64,000 bases of DNA from Bauldia sp. (GTDB lineage Bacteria > Pseudomonadota > Alphaproteobacteria > Rhizobiales > Kaistiaceae), in the NCBI GenBank assembly GCA_026126065.1, contig JAHCJY010000003.1:310001-374000 (forward strand). The letters are read 5' to 3'. Positions within the stretch are counted from its first letter, which is position 1, and every line of letters starts with the position of its first letter. Positions 8,797 to 16,254 of the stretch are shown here, in pieces. The translations under genes were made by a program, and so were the position numbers. A model generated the notes under the pieces. The model made no database searches. It had not been told where the DNA came from and was given only the letters and a program-made list of their open reading frames with translations.

Positions 8797-9342
8797 ATGA
8801 AGACCGTTCTCACAGCGGCGGCCCTGCTTGCCTCGACCGCCCTTGCCATCCCGGCGGCCAACGCCCTCCAGATCGGCGTGGGCGGGGATCTCGGCGTTGC
8901 CGTCACCATCGGTGGCGATGACGACACCGGCATCAACCTCGGCGTCGGTGCGGATGCGAACGCCAACGTGAATGCCGGCGCGGGCGCCGCTGCCGGCGCC
9001 GAGGCCGAGGCCATGACCAATGTCATGCTTCGCACCGACGCAGCGACCGACGCGACGACCGACTTCGCGGTCGATGCCCTCGTCAGCGCCTCCGTGTGGA
9101 CCGAGGACAATGTGCTCATCGGCACTGTGGTCACGGTGACCGCCGATGCGGACGGCACCGCCGTCCTGATCGTCGACACGACCGACGGCTGGATGGAGGG
9201 CGTCGACCAGATCGCCCTCCGCACCTCGGCTGTGATTCACACGGACGCCGGCATCATTGTCCAGAGCGGCGACGAGGAGCTCAAGGCCTCGATCACGGCT
9301 GCGATGGAAGCCAACGCGGCCGCTGCCGCCGCCGTGCGTTAA
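8797..9342 (+). CDS. Secreted hypothetical protein
   Basis: A 181-residue exported protein with a clear signal peptide (residues 1-23, cleavage after ANA). The mature N-terminus is Gly/Ala/Asp-rich and low complexity (DTGINLGVGADANANVNAG). A beta-rich segment of about 90 residues follows (near 85-165: SASVWTEDNVLIGTVVTVTA, then VLIVDTTDGWM) that might be a small barrel of the PRC type. An SD AGGAG lies near 8787. It heads a row of three small envelope genes. The function is unknown. Confidence 0.8.
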   Translation: MKTVLTAAALLASTALAIPAANALQIGVGGDLGVAVTIGGDDDTGINLGVGADANANVNAGAGAAAGAEAEAMTNVMLRTDAATDATTDFAVDALVSASVWTEDNVLIGTVVTVTADADGTAVLIVDTTDGWMEGVDQIALRTSAVIHTDAGIIVQSGDEELKASITAAMEANAAAAAAVR

Positions 9343-9372
9343 GTCGCTCGCCCTGGCTCGCCTGGATTGAGG

Positions 9373-9402
9373 ATGGCCGGAGGGCACACGCCCTCCGGCC
9401 AT
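9373..9402 (+). terminator. Hairpin after the secreted protein gene
   Basis: Perfect 13-base arms ATGGCCGGAGGGC/GCCCTCCGGCCAT around ACAC, 30 bases past the stop. It is not followed by a T-run, so it may attenuate or protect the transcript and not stop it fully. Confidence 0.55.
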
Positions 9403-9473
9403 TGCAACGTCTGGAACAAACACACCTCCACACCGTTGAGGTCCCGGACAATCAAACCGAAAGACTGACCCCC

Positions 9474-9650
9474 ATGCTGACCTGGGCCATCATTGCCCTC
9501 ATCGTTGCGCTGGTCGCGGGCGCTCTTGGCTTTACCGGCGTGGCCGCCGGCGCTGCGACCGTGGCGCGCGTCCTGTTCGGGATATTCATCATCGTCTTCC
9601 TCGTCCTCCTAGTCCTCTCTTTGATTGGCGTCGGAGCCGCTGTAGTATAG
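9474..9650 (+). CDS. DUF1328 small membrane protein
   Basis: A 58-residue inner-membrane protein of the DUF1328/UPF0391 (YtjA) family: two hydrophobic helices (about residues 4-27 and 33-56) joined by a Gly/Ala turn, beginning with the typical MLTWAIIALIVALVAGALGF. These proteins are often induced by stress in alphaproteobacteria, but no mechanism is known. It lies between two other small envelope genes on the same strand. No strong SD is visible directly before the ATG. Confidence 0.88.
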   Translation: MLTWAIIALIVALVAGALGFTGVAAGAATVARVLFGIFIIVFLVLLVLSLIGVGAAVV

Positions 9651-9766
9651 GCGTCGGTGGGCCATTCGGGCTCAAAGGGTGCGGAACCGTTGCTTGCGTG
9701 AGGCGTTGTAAGGCGCGACCTCGTCGCGGGAACGGATCAAAAAGAACGATCAGAAAGGGCTAGACG

Positions 9767-10087
9767 ATGAACAAGATTCTCATTGCCGGCGTTGCTGCGG
9801 CCGGTATCGCATTGGCGGGTTGCTCGCCGACGGCTGTCGGGACCGGTGCTGGTGCCGTCATGGGCGGCGTTCTCGTCGCCGCTCTCGGCGGTAACCCCCA
9901 GGCGATCGCGCTCGGCACGCTCATTGGCGGCGCGGGCGGCTTTATCGTGTCGTCGCTCACGCAGGCCGCGGGTCAGCCGGCCGGCGTCTGTCAGGCGGTC
10001 AACCAGTACGGCCAGCCGATCTACCTGCTGCCGAACGGCCAGCCGACCGCGACGCCGACGGCCAATCCGCTGCTGGTGCAGTGCTAG
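9767..10087 (+). CDS. Small glycine-zipper lipoprotein
   Basis: A 106-residue putative lipoprotein. The signal sequence ends in the lipobox LAGC with Cys19 as the lipidation site. A Gly/Ala-rich hydrophobic stretch (about 24-66: GTGAGAVMGGVLVAALGG, then GTLIGGAGGFIV) is a glycine-zipper-like segment as in SlyB/Rick_17kDa outer-membrane lipoproteins. The last third is polar. AAAGGG lies about 8 bases before the ATG. It is followed by a strong terminator hairpin. Function beyond envelope association is unknown. Confidence 0.8.
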   Translation: MNKILIAGVAAAGIALAGCSPTAVGTGAGAVMGGVLVAALGGNPQAIALGTLIGGAGGFIVSSLTQAAGQPAGVCQAVNQYGQPIYLLPNGQPTATPTANPLLVQC

Positions 10088-10113
10088 GCTTTCGCTAGCG
10101 TCCAGGAATCCTG

Positions 10114-10150
10114 ATCGGCCCGGTCCGCGAGGATCGGGCCGATTGCTTTT
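10114..10150 (+). terminator. Intrinsic terminator
   Basis: A 13-base stem (ATCGGCCCGGTCC/GGATCGGGCCGAT, one G-U pair) closed by a GCGA tetraloop at 10114-10143, followed by TGCTTTT. It lies 26 bases past the lipoprotein stop and just before the convergent glutaminase gene ends, so it separates the two. Confidence 0.75.
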
Positions 10151-10158
10151 CCGGCTGG

Positions 10159-12027
10159 CTACCGCAGCGACATCACCATCCGGTTCGACTGCCGCAGCCG
10201 GTCCGAGAGATCGCCGACGAGGTTGGCCAGGATCTGGTTCATCACCCGCGGATGTTCCTCGAAGAACGCCCGCATTCGGTCGATCGGCAGGCGCCAGCAG
10301 ATCGCTTCGGTCTCAGCCACGATGTCGGCGGAGCGCGGCGCGCCGTCGATGAGCCCCATCTCGCCGAAGATCGCGGAGGGTCCGAGCGAGGTGACCCGCG
10401 TCGGCGTGCCGATCCTCGACGGCAGCTGGACCGTCACCATCCCCGCGGCGACCACGAAGATCGCGTCGGTATGCTCTCCCTGGCGAACGATGCCGTCGCC
10501 GATGGCATAGGTCCGGGCCTCCGGCCTGACGGCCGCGACAAGGGCGGACATGTCGTCCTCGGCGATGCCGGAGAACAGCGTGGCGCTCTCGACCGGAAGC
10601 GGCGCGTCCGACCCGGGCGACAGATTCGAGCGCAGCACGCGATCCTCGGCGATTTCGAGGGCCTGATCGAGGCTCTGCTCGACCAGAAACCGGCCGGGCA
10701 GGTCTCCCTCCGGGCCGCGCAGGAGATCGAACACGCCGGCCTCGATCGGCTCGGTCAGCATCACCGTCTCGTCCATGACGGCGAGCGCGGTGCCGAATTC
10801 GGTCAGGAGGCGTGCGGACCCCGCGTCCATCCCCGTCACGCTCTTCATGTCGATAATCACGAGCCGCCCCTGCGCGAGCGCTGCGTGAACGCGCCGGAGG
10901 ATCCGGTCGGCGATCGCGATCGTGAGGTCGCCGCGCGCCTCGACGACGAGAATCCTGTCGCCGTCGCCGTCGAGCGCGGCCCGCTCGGGCACTGGCCGCC
11001 AGCGCCGCGACCGGACATCGCCGCCGTTCCATTCCCGGGTCCGGAGGCCGTTGCCGCCGATGCGCTGGCGGAAGCTGTGGAAGGAGAACATCGCCGAAAG
11101 CTCGCGGCAGGCGGCGACCGCCCGGACGCTGTTGCCGAACCGGTCGAGCCGCGGCGAGTAGGCGGCAATGCCGAATTGGCCCGGGACCACCGCCAGAACG
11201 CCGCCGGCAACGCCACTCTTGGCCGGCAGGCCCGCCTCGAACGCCCACTGCCCGGCATAATCGTACATGCCGCAGGTCAGCATCACGGTCAGGACATCCG
11301 GGACGCTCTCGACCTTGACCGCCCGCTCGCGGCTGAGGGGATTGATGCCGCCATTGGCGAGCGTCGCCGCCATCATCGCGAGGTCGCGCGTGTTCACCAG
11401 CACCGAGCACTGACGGAAATAGGTGTCGAGCGCGGCAGCCGGCTCGCCCACCAGCATCCCGGAATTCAGGAGGAGATAGGCAATGGCGCGGTTGCGGTGG
11501 CCCGTCTGGTTCTCCGAATGGAACACGCTTTCGTCCATGGCGAGGCGTCGGCCGGCAAAGCCCGACAGGGTCGCCATCATCGCCTCGTTGCGCGCCTCCT
11601 GGGTCTCGCCGGCATACAGCGCCGACACCGCAATCGCACCGGCATTGACCATCGGGTTGAACGGCCGCCGGTTCTCCTCGTCGAGGACGATCGCGTTGAA
11701 GGCGTCGCCCGTCGGCTCGACGCCGACGCGGGTCAGCGTCTCCTCGCGGCCGAACCGGTCGAGCGCCGCGGCGTAGGCGAAGGGCTTCGAGATCGACTGG
11801 ATCGTGAATTCGACATCGGAGTCGCCGACCGCGTAGACCTCCCCGTCCAGCGTCGCGATGACGATCGCCAGGTGGTCCGGATTGGCCTTCGCCAGTTCCG
11901 GGATGTAGGTGGCGACCGTCCCTTCCTCCAGCGCGCCGACGCGCGCGTGGATCGTCCGCAGGCTCTCGATGAACGGCTGGGCAAGCAACACGCGGGCATC
12001 CCCCTTCCCGGCGTCTGGACGATGCAT
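10159..12027 (-). CDS. glsA: Glutaminase fused to STAS and cyclic-nucleotide-binding domains
   Basis: A 622-residue fusion. Residues 1-310 form a serine-dependent glutaminase that turns glutamine into glutamate and ammonia: the SxxK pair is Ser78/Lys81 (QSISKPF), with later FNPMVNAGAI, ENQTGHRNRA and MLTCGMYDYAG segments. A STAS-like domain follows (about 345-440), then a cyclic-nucleotide-binding domain (about 485-605) with an intact phosphate-binding cassette, FGEMGLIDGAPRSADI. Such fusions occur in several bacterial groups and suggest that cAMP or another nucleotide sets activity. The start is uncertain: ATG 12027 is chosen, ATG 12048 has a GGAG close by. It faces the FecR/cyclase operon. 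Confidence 0.9.
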   Translation of the reverse strand: MHRPDAGKGDARVLLAQPFIESLRTIHARVGALEEGTVATYIPELAKANPDHLAIVIATLDGEVYAVGDSDVEFTIQSISKPFAYAAALDRFGREETLTRVGVEPTGDAFNAIVLDEENRRPFNPMVNAGAIAVSALYAGETQEARNEAMMATLSGFAGRRLAMDESVFHSENQTGHRNRAIAYLLLNSGMLVGEPAAALDTYFRQCSVLVNTRDLAMMAATLANGGINPLSRERAVKVESVPDVLTVMLTCGMYDYAGQWAFEAGLPAKSGVAGGVLAVVPGQFGIAAYSPRLDRFGNSVRAVAACRELSAMFSFHSFRQRIGGNGLRTREWNGGDVRSRRWRPVPERAALDGDGDRILVVEARGDLTIAIADRILRRVHAALAQGRLVIIDMKSVTGMDAGSARLLTEFGTALAVMDETVMLTEPIEAGVFDLLRGPEGDLPGRFLVEQSLDQALEIAEDRVLRSNLSPGSDAPLPVESATLFSGIAEDDMSALVAAVRPEARTYAIGDGIVRQGEHTDAIFVVAAGMVTVQLPSRIGTPTRVTSLGPSAIFGEMGLIDGAPRSADIVAETEAICWRLPIDRMRAFFEEHPRVMNQILANLVGDLSDRLRQSNRMVMSLR

Positions 12028-12128
12028 GCACAGCACGGCGCATGCCATTGCTCCGTTCATGGCGCACTGCCAGGTTGCCCGCGAAGAGGTCAGTCCGCCT
12101 GCTCGCTGGGCAGACGGCGGCGACCTTT

Positions 12129-12143
12129 GCCTACAACGTAGGC
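12129..12143. promoter_or_regulatory. Short inverted repeat between glutaminase and FecR genes
   Basis: GCCTACAACGTAGGC has 6-base perfect arms around AAC. It lies in the 266-base divergent region between the glutaminase fusion and the FecR-domain gene, where an operator serving either gene would be expected. No regulator is assigned. Confidence 0.3.
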
Positions 12144-12293
12144 GGCACCCTCGGGGCCCGCATATGGTCAATCATCATGCCGTGACGGTAAGCTGCGGCC
12201 TGGCGAGGGCGTCTTCTGCAGCAAGTGGTGCGCACGCGTGTGCGCGGCAGGGACGATGCGGCGACCGGACTCTTTCATGGCAAGGGCACAGGC

Positions 12294-13265
12294 ATGACGG
12301 GATTGCGGGATTCATGGTGCGGCCTCGCCGCGCGACTTTGGCGGATGCGGCGCATGGCGGCCGCGGCAGGGCTCGTAGCCATGGCCATGGTCGCCGGAGC
12401 GGCGCCTGCCGCGGCGCAGAACCCCCTCGGCACGGCGGTGGCCGTGCGGCCGACGGCAGAGGGCGAACTCGGCGGCACGCGCGTGACGCTGGTCGACGGC
12501 AACACGCTCTTCCAGGGCCAGACGATCGCGACCGACACGACCGGCGAGGTCCAGATTCTCTTCGCCGACGACACCCGCATGGTCGTCGGCCCCAATTCGA
12601 CGCTCATCATCGAGACGTATCTGCTGCAGAACGCCAATACGGTCGGCAACCTGACCGTCAATGCCCTTGGCGGCTCGTTCCGCTTCATCTCGGGCAACAG
12701 CCCGTCGGCGAACTACCACATCAACACGCCGACCGGCACGATCGGCCTGCGCGGCACGAAGCTCGACTTCACCGTCGATCCGGTCGAAGGGCTGGTCTAC
12801 ATCATCGTCTATGAGGGCCAGGTGTTCTTCTGCAACCTCGCCGGCGTCTGCGTCGACCTCGAGGCGCGCTGCCAGGTCGGCGTGATGGGCGAGGCCCTCG
12901 CCGAGGTCATCACCCAGCAGCGCCCGCGCTTTGCGATCAGCCGGGCGGAGTTCATGTACGCCATCTCGCAGTGGCGCCTCCTCGATCCGTTCCAGGTCGA
13001 GGATCCGCGCGAGTGCCTGTTCGCGACCGCCGCCGGCGCGGGATCGCCGCCACCCAGCCCCTCGCCCAGCGGTGATGATTCCAGCTCCGGCTCCGGCAGC
13101 GGAGGAAGCGGGGGAAGCGGATCGGAAGGACCGCCGTCGAAGGGCTCCAAGGGCGGCTCGTACAGCTCGGGCCCCGGGACAATCTGCGAGGCGATCCTCA
13201 ATAACGCCTACGACCTGCCGATCCCGCAATGGGTGTACACCTACTGCTTCGGCCCGGGTAAATAG
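12294..13265 (+). CDS. FecR-domain secreted protein
   Basis: A 323-residue exported protein. The signal peptide covers about residues 20-42 (MAAAAGLVAMAMVAG up to AAAQ). The FecR-type domain follows (about 55-170): the pattern TLFQGQTIATDTTGEVQILFADDTR, taken in parts, then NTPTGTIGLRGTKLD, is typical. The C-terminus carries a Gly/Ser-rich, probably disordered stretch (about 255-295) and four scattered cysteines. The ATG at 12294 follows AAGGG. It precedes the CHASE2-cyclase by 60 bases; FecR/CHASE2-cyclase pairs recur in bacteria and imply a shared sensory path. Confidence 0.85.
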   Translation: MTGLRDSWCGLAARLWRMRRMAAAAGLVAMAMVAGAAPAAAQNPLGTAVAVRPTAEGELGGTRVTLVDGNTLFQGQTIATDTTGEVQILFADDTRMVVGPNSTLIIETYLLQNANTVGNLTVNALGGSFRFISGNSPSANYHINTPTGTIGLRGTKLDFTVDPVEGLVYIIVYEGQVFFCNLAGVCVDLEARCQVGVMGEALAEVITQQRPRFAISRAEFMYAISQWRLLDPFQVEDPRECLFATAAGAGSPPPSPSPSGDDSSSGSGSGGSGGSGSEGPPSKGSKGGSYSSGPGTICEAILNNAYDLPIPQWVYTYCFGPGK

Positions 13266-13325
13266 GCGCCATGGCGAACCGCCCGCGCGGGCTGCCGCGC
13301 GGGCGCGGGGAGGGGCAGACGGCGG

Positions 13326-15557
13326 ATGTGGAAGCGGCGCGTCTTCCCGAGCCTGTTCGGGCTCGCCATCGTCCTGCTCCTCTGCTGGGTCCGGATCGCC
13401 GACCCGTACCCGGTCCAGTCGCTCCGCGACCTGACCTTCGACTGGTACCAGCGCCTCGCTCCGCGTGAAGGGGCCGATCTTCCGGTCCGCATTGTCGATA
13501 TCGACGAGGCCTCGCTCGCGGAGATCGGCCAGTGGCCGTGGCCCCGGAACACTTTGGCCGAACTCACGACCCGACTCACCCAGCTCGGCGCCGCCGCCGT
13601 GGTGTTCGACATCCTCTTCCCCGAGCCCGACCGCGTATCCCCCGCGCGCCTTGCCGAGGCGATCGAGGCGGACCTCCCCGGCGCGCTCGACCTTGCCGCG
13701 GCCGGCCGCCTGCCGGACTACGACAACATGTTTGCCGAGGCGCTGGCCAATTCGCCTTCGGTGCTCGGCTTCGGAGTCGTCTCTCGTGGCGGCACGCCGC
13801 CCGGCGTACCGAAGGCGGGCATCAACCTCGTAAACGAGCTGAACAAGGAACGCGTCCTCGTGCCGACGATTCCCGGGGCTGCGATGCCGCTGCCGGTGCT
13901 GGCGGCGGCAACCTACGGACTGGGCAGCGTCAGTCTCGAGCCCGGCGGCACGGTCGGCGCGATCCGCCGTCTGCCGCTGCTGTGGCGGAGTGGCACCGAA
14001 CTCTATCCAACGCTCGCCATTGAGGCGCTCCGCATCGCCCTCCAGACGGACAGCATCGTTGCCATCGCCGACCCGATCGGCTTCGGGACGATCCAGCGCG
14101 TCCACGTCGGCGGTTTCACCGTGCCCACGACGGCGACCGGCGACCTCTGGCTCTACTACCAGCAGACGCCCGACGACCTCTACGTCTCGGCCAGGGACAT
14201 CCTCGGCCCCGATGCCGGCGCGTTCCAGAATCTCATCGCCGGGAACATCGTCCTCATCGGCACCTCCGCTACGGGACTCCTCGACATCCGCGGCACGTCG
14301 CTCGGCGTGAACATGCCGGGCGTCGAGATCCACGCCCAGGCGATCCAGCAGATCCTGTCCGGCACCTACCTCGCCCGGGCCGACTGGGTCGGCGGGCTCG
14401 AACTCCTCGCCTTCCTGCTGATGGGCCTCTTCATCATCTTCGCCACGCAGTTCTTCGGGCCGCTGACCGTGCTCGTCCTCGGTGGCGTGATGGGACTGGC
14501 GATGGCGGCTGGCTCATGGCTGGCGTTCCGCGACGGCTCCGTGTTCGGCTTCGAAAACGGCGGGGTCCTCATCGATCCGAGCTTCCCGCTGCTCGGCACG
14601 TTCATCGTCTACTCGGCGATGATCTTCTTCCGCTTCACCATCACGGACGCCGACAAGCGGAAGATCAGGAGCGCCTTCGGCTTCTACGTCGCCCCGGCGC
14701 TGCTGGCGCAGATCGAGAAGAACAGCGGCCAGCTCGCGCTCGGCGGCGAGACACGCGAACTGTCGGTGATGTTCTCCGACATCCGCGACTTCACCACGCT
14801 GTCGGAAGGGTTCGTCCCGCACAAGCTGGTGACACTGCTCAACACGCTGTTCGACGCCCTCGGCAACCGGATCACCGGCGAACTCGGCACGATCGACAAG
14901 TTCATCGGCGATGCGGTGATGGCGTTCTGGAACGCGCCTGTGGAGGTGCCGCGCCATCCCCTGCGGGCCTGCACCGCGGCACTCCAGATGCGGAAGACGC
15001 TGGTGGAGCTGAACGCCGTCGATGCCTTCAGGCTGAAGGCGGAGGGGCATGCGATGCAGGAGATCTACATCCGCATCGGCATCTCGACCGGCGAGGCGCT
15101 CGTCGGCAACATGGGTCTCGAGACGCGGTTCGACTATTCCTGCATCGGCGACACGGTGAATGTCGCCTCGCGCGTCGAAGGCGCCTGCAAGACGATCGGC
15201 TACGACATCACCGTGGTCGAGGCGACGCGGGCGGGGGCGGCCGAACTTGCCTTCCTCGAGGCGGGCTCGATCGCCCTCAAGGGCAAGTCCAGGCGCGAGG
15301 CGATCCACATCCTGGTAGGAGATGCGGAACTGGCGGCAACGCCCGGCTTCCAGGCGCTCCAGGCCGCGCACGCCGAACTCCTCGCGGCCATCCGCTGCGG
15401 CGGCGACTTCGACGGCGCCATCGACCGCTGCGTCGCGCTCATCACCTTCCCCGACAGTCTCCTCGCCAACTTCTACGCCACCATCCGCAAGCGGCATGGT
15501 GACTACCTCCTCGACGCCCCGGCCGCTGCGGAAGCGGGGCACGGGTTCACGGATTGA
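13326..15557 (+). CDS. CHASE2-domain membrane adenylate/guanylate cyclase
   Basis: A 743-residue transmembrane class III nucleotide cyclase. One N-terminal membrane helix, a periplasmic CHASE2 sensor (about residues 30-345, starting RDLTFDWYQRLAPRE), three clustered helices (about 355-450) and a cytoplasmic cyclase domain (about 475-660). Catalytic marks: MFSDIRDFTTL (metal Asp residues near 484-488), DKFIGDAVMAFWNAP and DTVNVASRVEG (transition-state Asn/Arg). A Lys and an Asp in the purine-specifying positions would favour ATP; I read cAMP as the likely product. Probably co-transcribed with the FecR gene; nearby cNMP-binding proteins are candidate receivers. Confidence 0.92.
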   Translation: MWKRRVFPSLFGLAIVLLLCWVRIADPYPVQSLRDLTFDWYQRLAPREGADLPVRIVDIDEASLAEIGQWPWPRNTLAELTTRLTQLGAAAVVFDILFPEPDRVSPARLAEAIEADLPGALDLAAAGRLPDYDNMFAEALANSPSVLGFGVVSRGGTPPGVPKAGINLVNELNKERVLVPTIPGAAMPLPVLAAATYGLGSVSLEPGGTVGAIRRLPLLWRSGTELYPTLAIEALRIALQTDSIVAIADPIGFGTIQRVHVGGFTVPTTATGDLWLYYQQTPDDLYVSARDILGPDAGAFQNLIAGNIVLIGTSATGLLDIRGTSLGVNMPGVEIHAQAIQQILSGTYLARADWVGGLELLAFLLMGLFIIFATQFFGPLTVLVLGGVMGLAMAAGSWLAFRDGSVFGFENGGVLIDPSFPLLGTFIVYSAMIFFRFTITDADKRKIRSAFGFYVAPALLAQIEKNSGQLALGGETRELSVMFSDIRDFTTLSEGFVPHKLVTLLNTLFDALGNRITGELGTIDKFIGDAVMAFWNAPVEVPRHPLRACTAALQMRKTLVELNAVDAFRLKAEGHAMQEIYIRIGISTGEALVGNMGLETRFDYSCIGDTVNVASRVEGACKTIGYDITVVEATRAGAAELAFLEAGSIALKGKSRREAIHILVGDAELAATPGFQALQAAHAELLAAIRCGGDFDGAIDRCVALITFPDSLLANFYATIRKRHGDYLLDAPAAAEAGHGFTD

Positions 15558-15691
15558 CCTTGGCCGACGCCGATGCTCCGCCCCCGGGAGGAGGGAAGAA
15601 GGCATCTCACGACAGGGCGCTGAGATTGAGTTCCACGACGCCGTCGGGGTCCAAGTCTCTGCACGCAGCACCCACATCCCGGATCATTGTT

Positions 15692-15706
15692 CCGAAACGG
15701 TTTCGG
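15692..15706. promoter_or_regulatory. Short palindrome before the DUF3307 gene
   Basis: CCGAAACGGTTTCGG has 7-base perfect arms around one G. It stands out in the otherwise gene-free 292 bases between the cyclase and the DUF3307 gene and could be an operator. No regulator is assigned. Confidence 0.3.
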
Positions 15707-15849
15707 GAGCACGATGCCGTACATGCTTTTCGCGGGGCGCGGCATGTGGCAGTGGATGCCGTGATCGCTCCCGACGGATTGCGCGGCGGGGGTTTCACCC
15801 GGGGCCGGCTTTTTTGCCGGCGGTTGGGGGCCGGGCAGGAGACGGTGCG

Positions 15850-16233
15850 TTGACGCGCGAAGAGGCGGCGATTCTTGCGGTGCTTGTTGCCCTGCAGGTC
15901 AAGCACTTCATCTTCGATTTCGTGCTGCAGCGGCCTTACAGCTTCTTCCAGAACAAGGGCGTCTACGGGCATCCCGCGGGCATCGTCCATGCCGGCCTGC
16001 ACGGGCTCGGCTCGATCCCGGCGATCATGATCATGCCGCCGGGCTTCTGGATCGGCGCCGCCATCGTCGTGGGTGAGTTCATCCTCCACTACCACATCGA
16101 CTGGACCAAGGAGCAGGTCGGCCGCCGCCACAAGCTCAACGCCGCGGACCAGTCGCTGGCCCTTGGCATCGACCAGTTGGCGCACCAGCTCACCTATGTC
16201 GCGATCCTTGCGATCCTGATGGCCGCGAACTGA
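15850..16233 (+). CDS. DUF3307 membrane protein
   Basis: A 127-residue DUF3307 protein with three to four membrane helices. Conserved features are QVKHFIFDFVLQ near the N-terminus, HAGLHGLGS and the HYHIDWTKE segment, with many His/Asp residues next to membrane spans. The start is a TTG at 15850, supported by AGGAG 8 bases before it and by the family N-terminus; no ATG lies in the right place, so searching only for ATG would miss or overextend this gene. Function unknown. Confidence 0.82.
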   Translation: MTREEAAILAVLVALQVKHFIFDFVLQRPYSFFQNKGVYGHPAGIVHAGLHGLGSIPAIMIMPPGFWIGAAIVVGEFILHYHIDWTKEQVGRRHKLNAADQSLALGIDQLAHQLTYVAILAILMAAN

Positions 16234-16254
16234 CGGTCGGGTAGACTCGCCCAC

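Noticed and set aside
10252..12141. Long plus-strand open frame opposite the glutaminase fusion
   Set aside because: Antisense shadow: its translation is His/Arg/Ala-rich without a domain, while the minus strand encodes an intact glutaminase, STAS and cNMP domain.
15795..15830. Hairpin CCGGC-TTTTTT-GCCGG as terminator before the DUF3307 gene
   Set aside because: The T-run forms the loop and not the tail, and the gene start follows within about 30 bases, so termination is unlikely.
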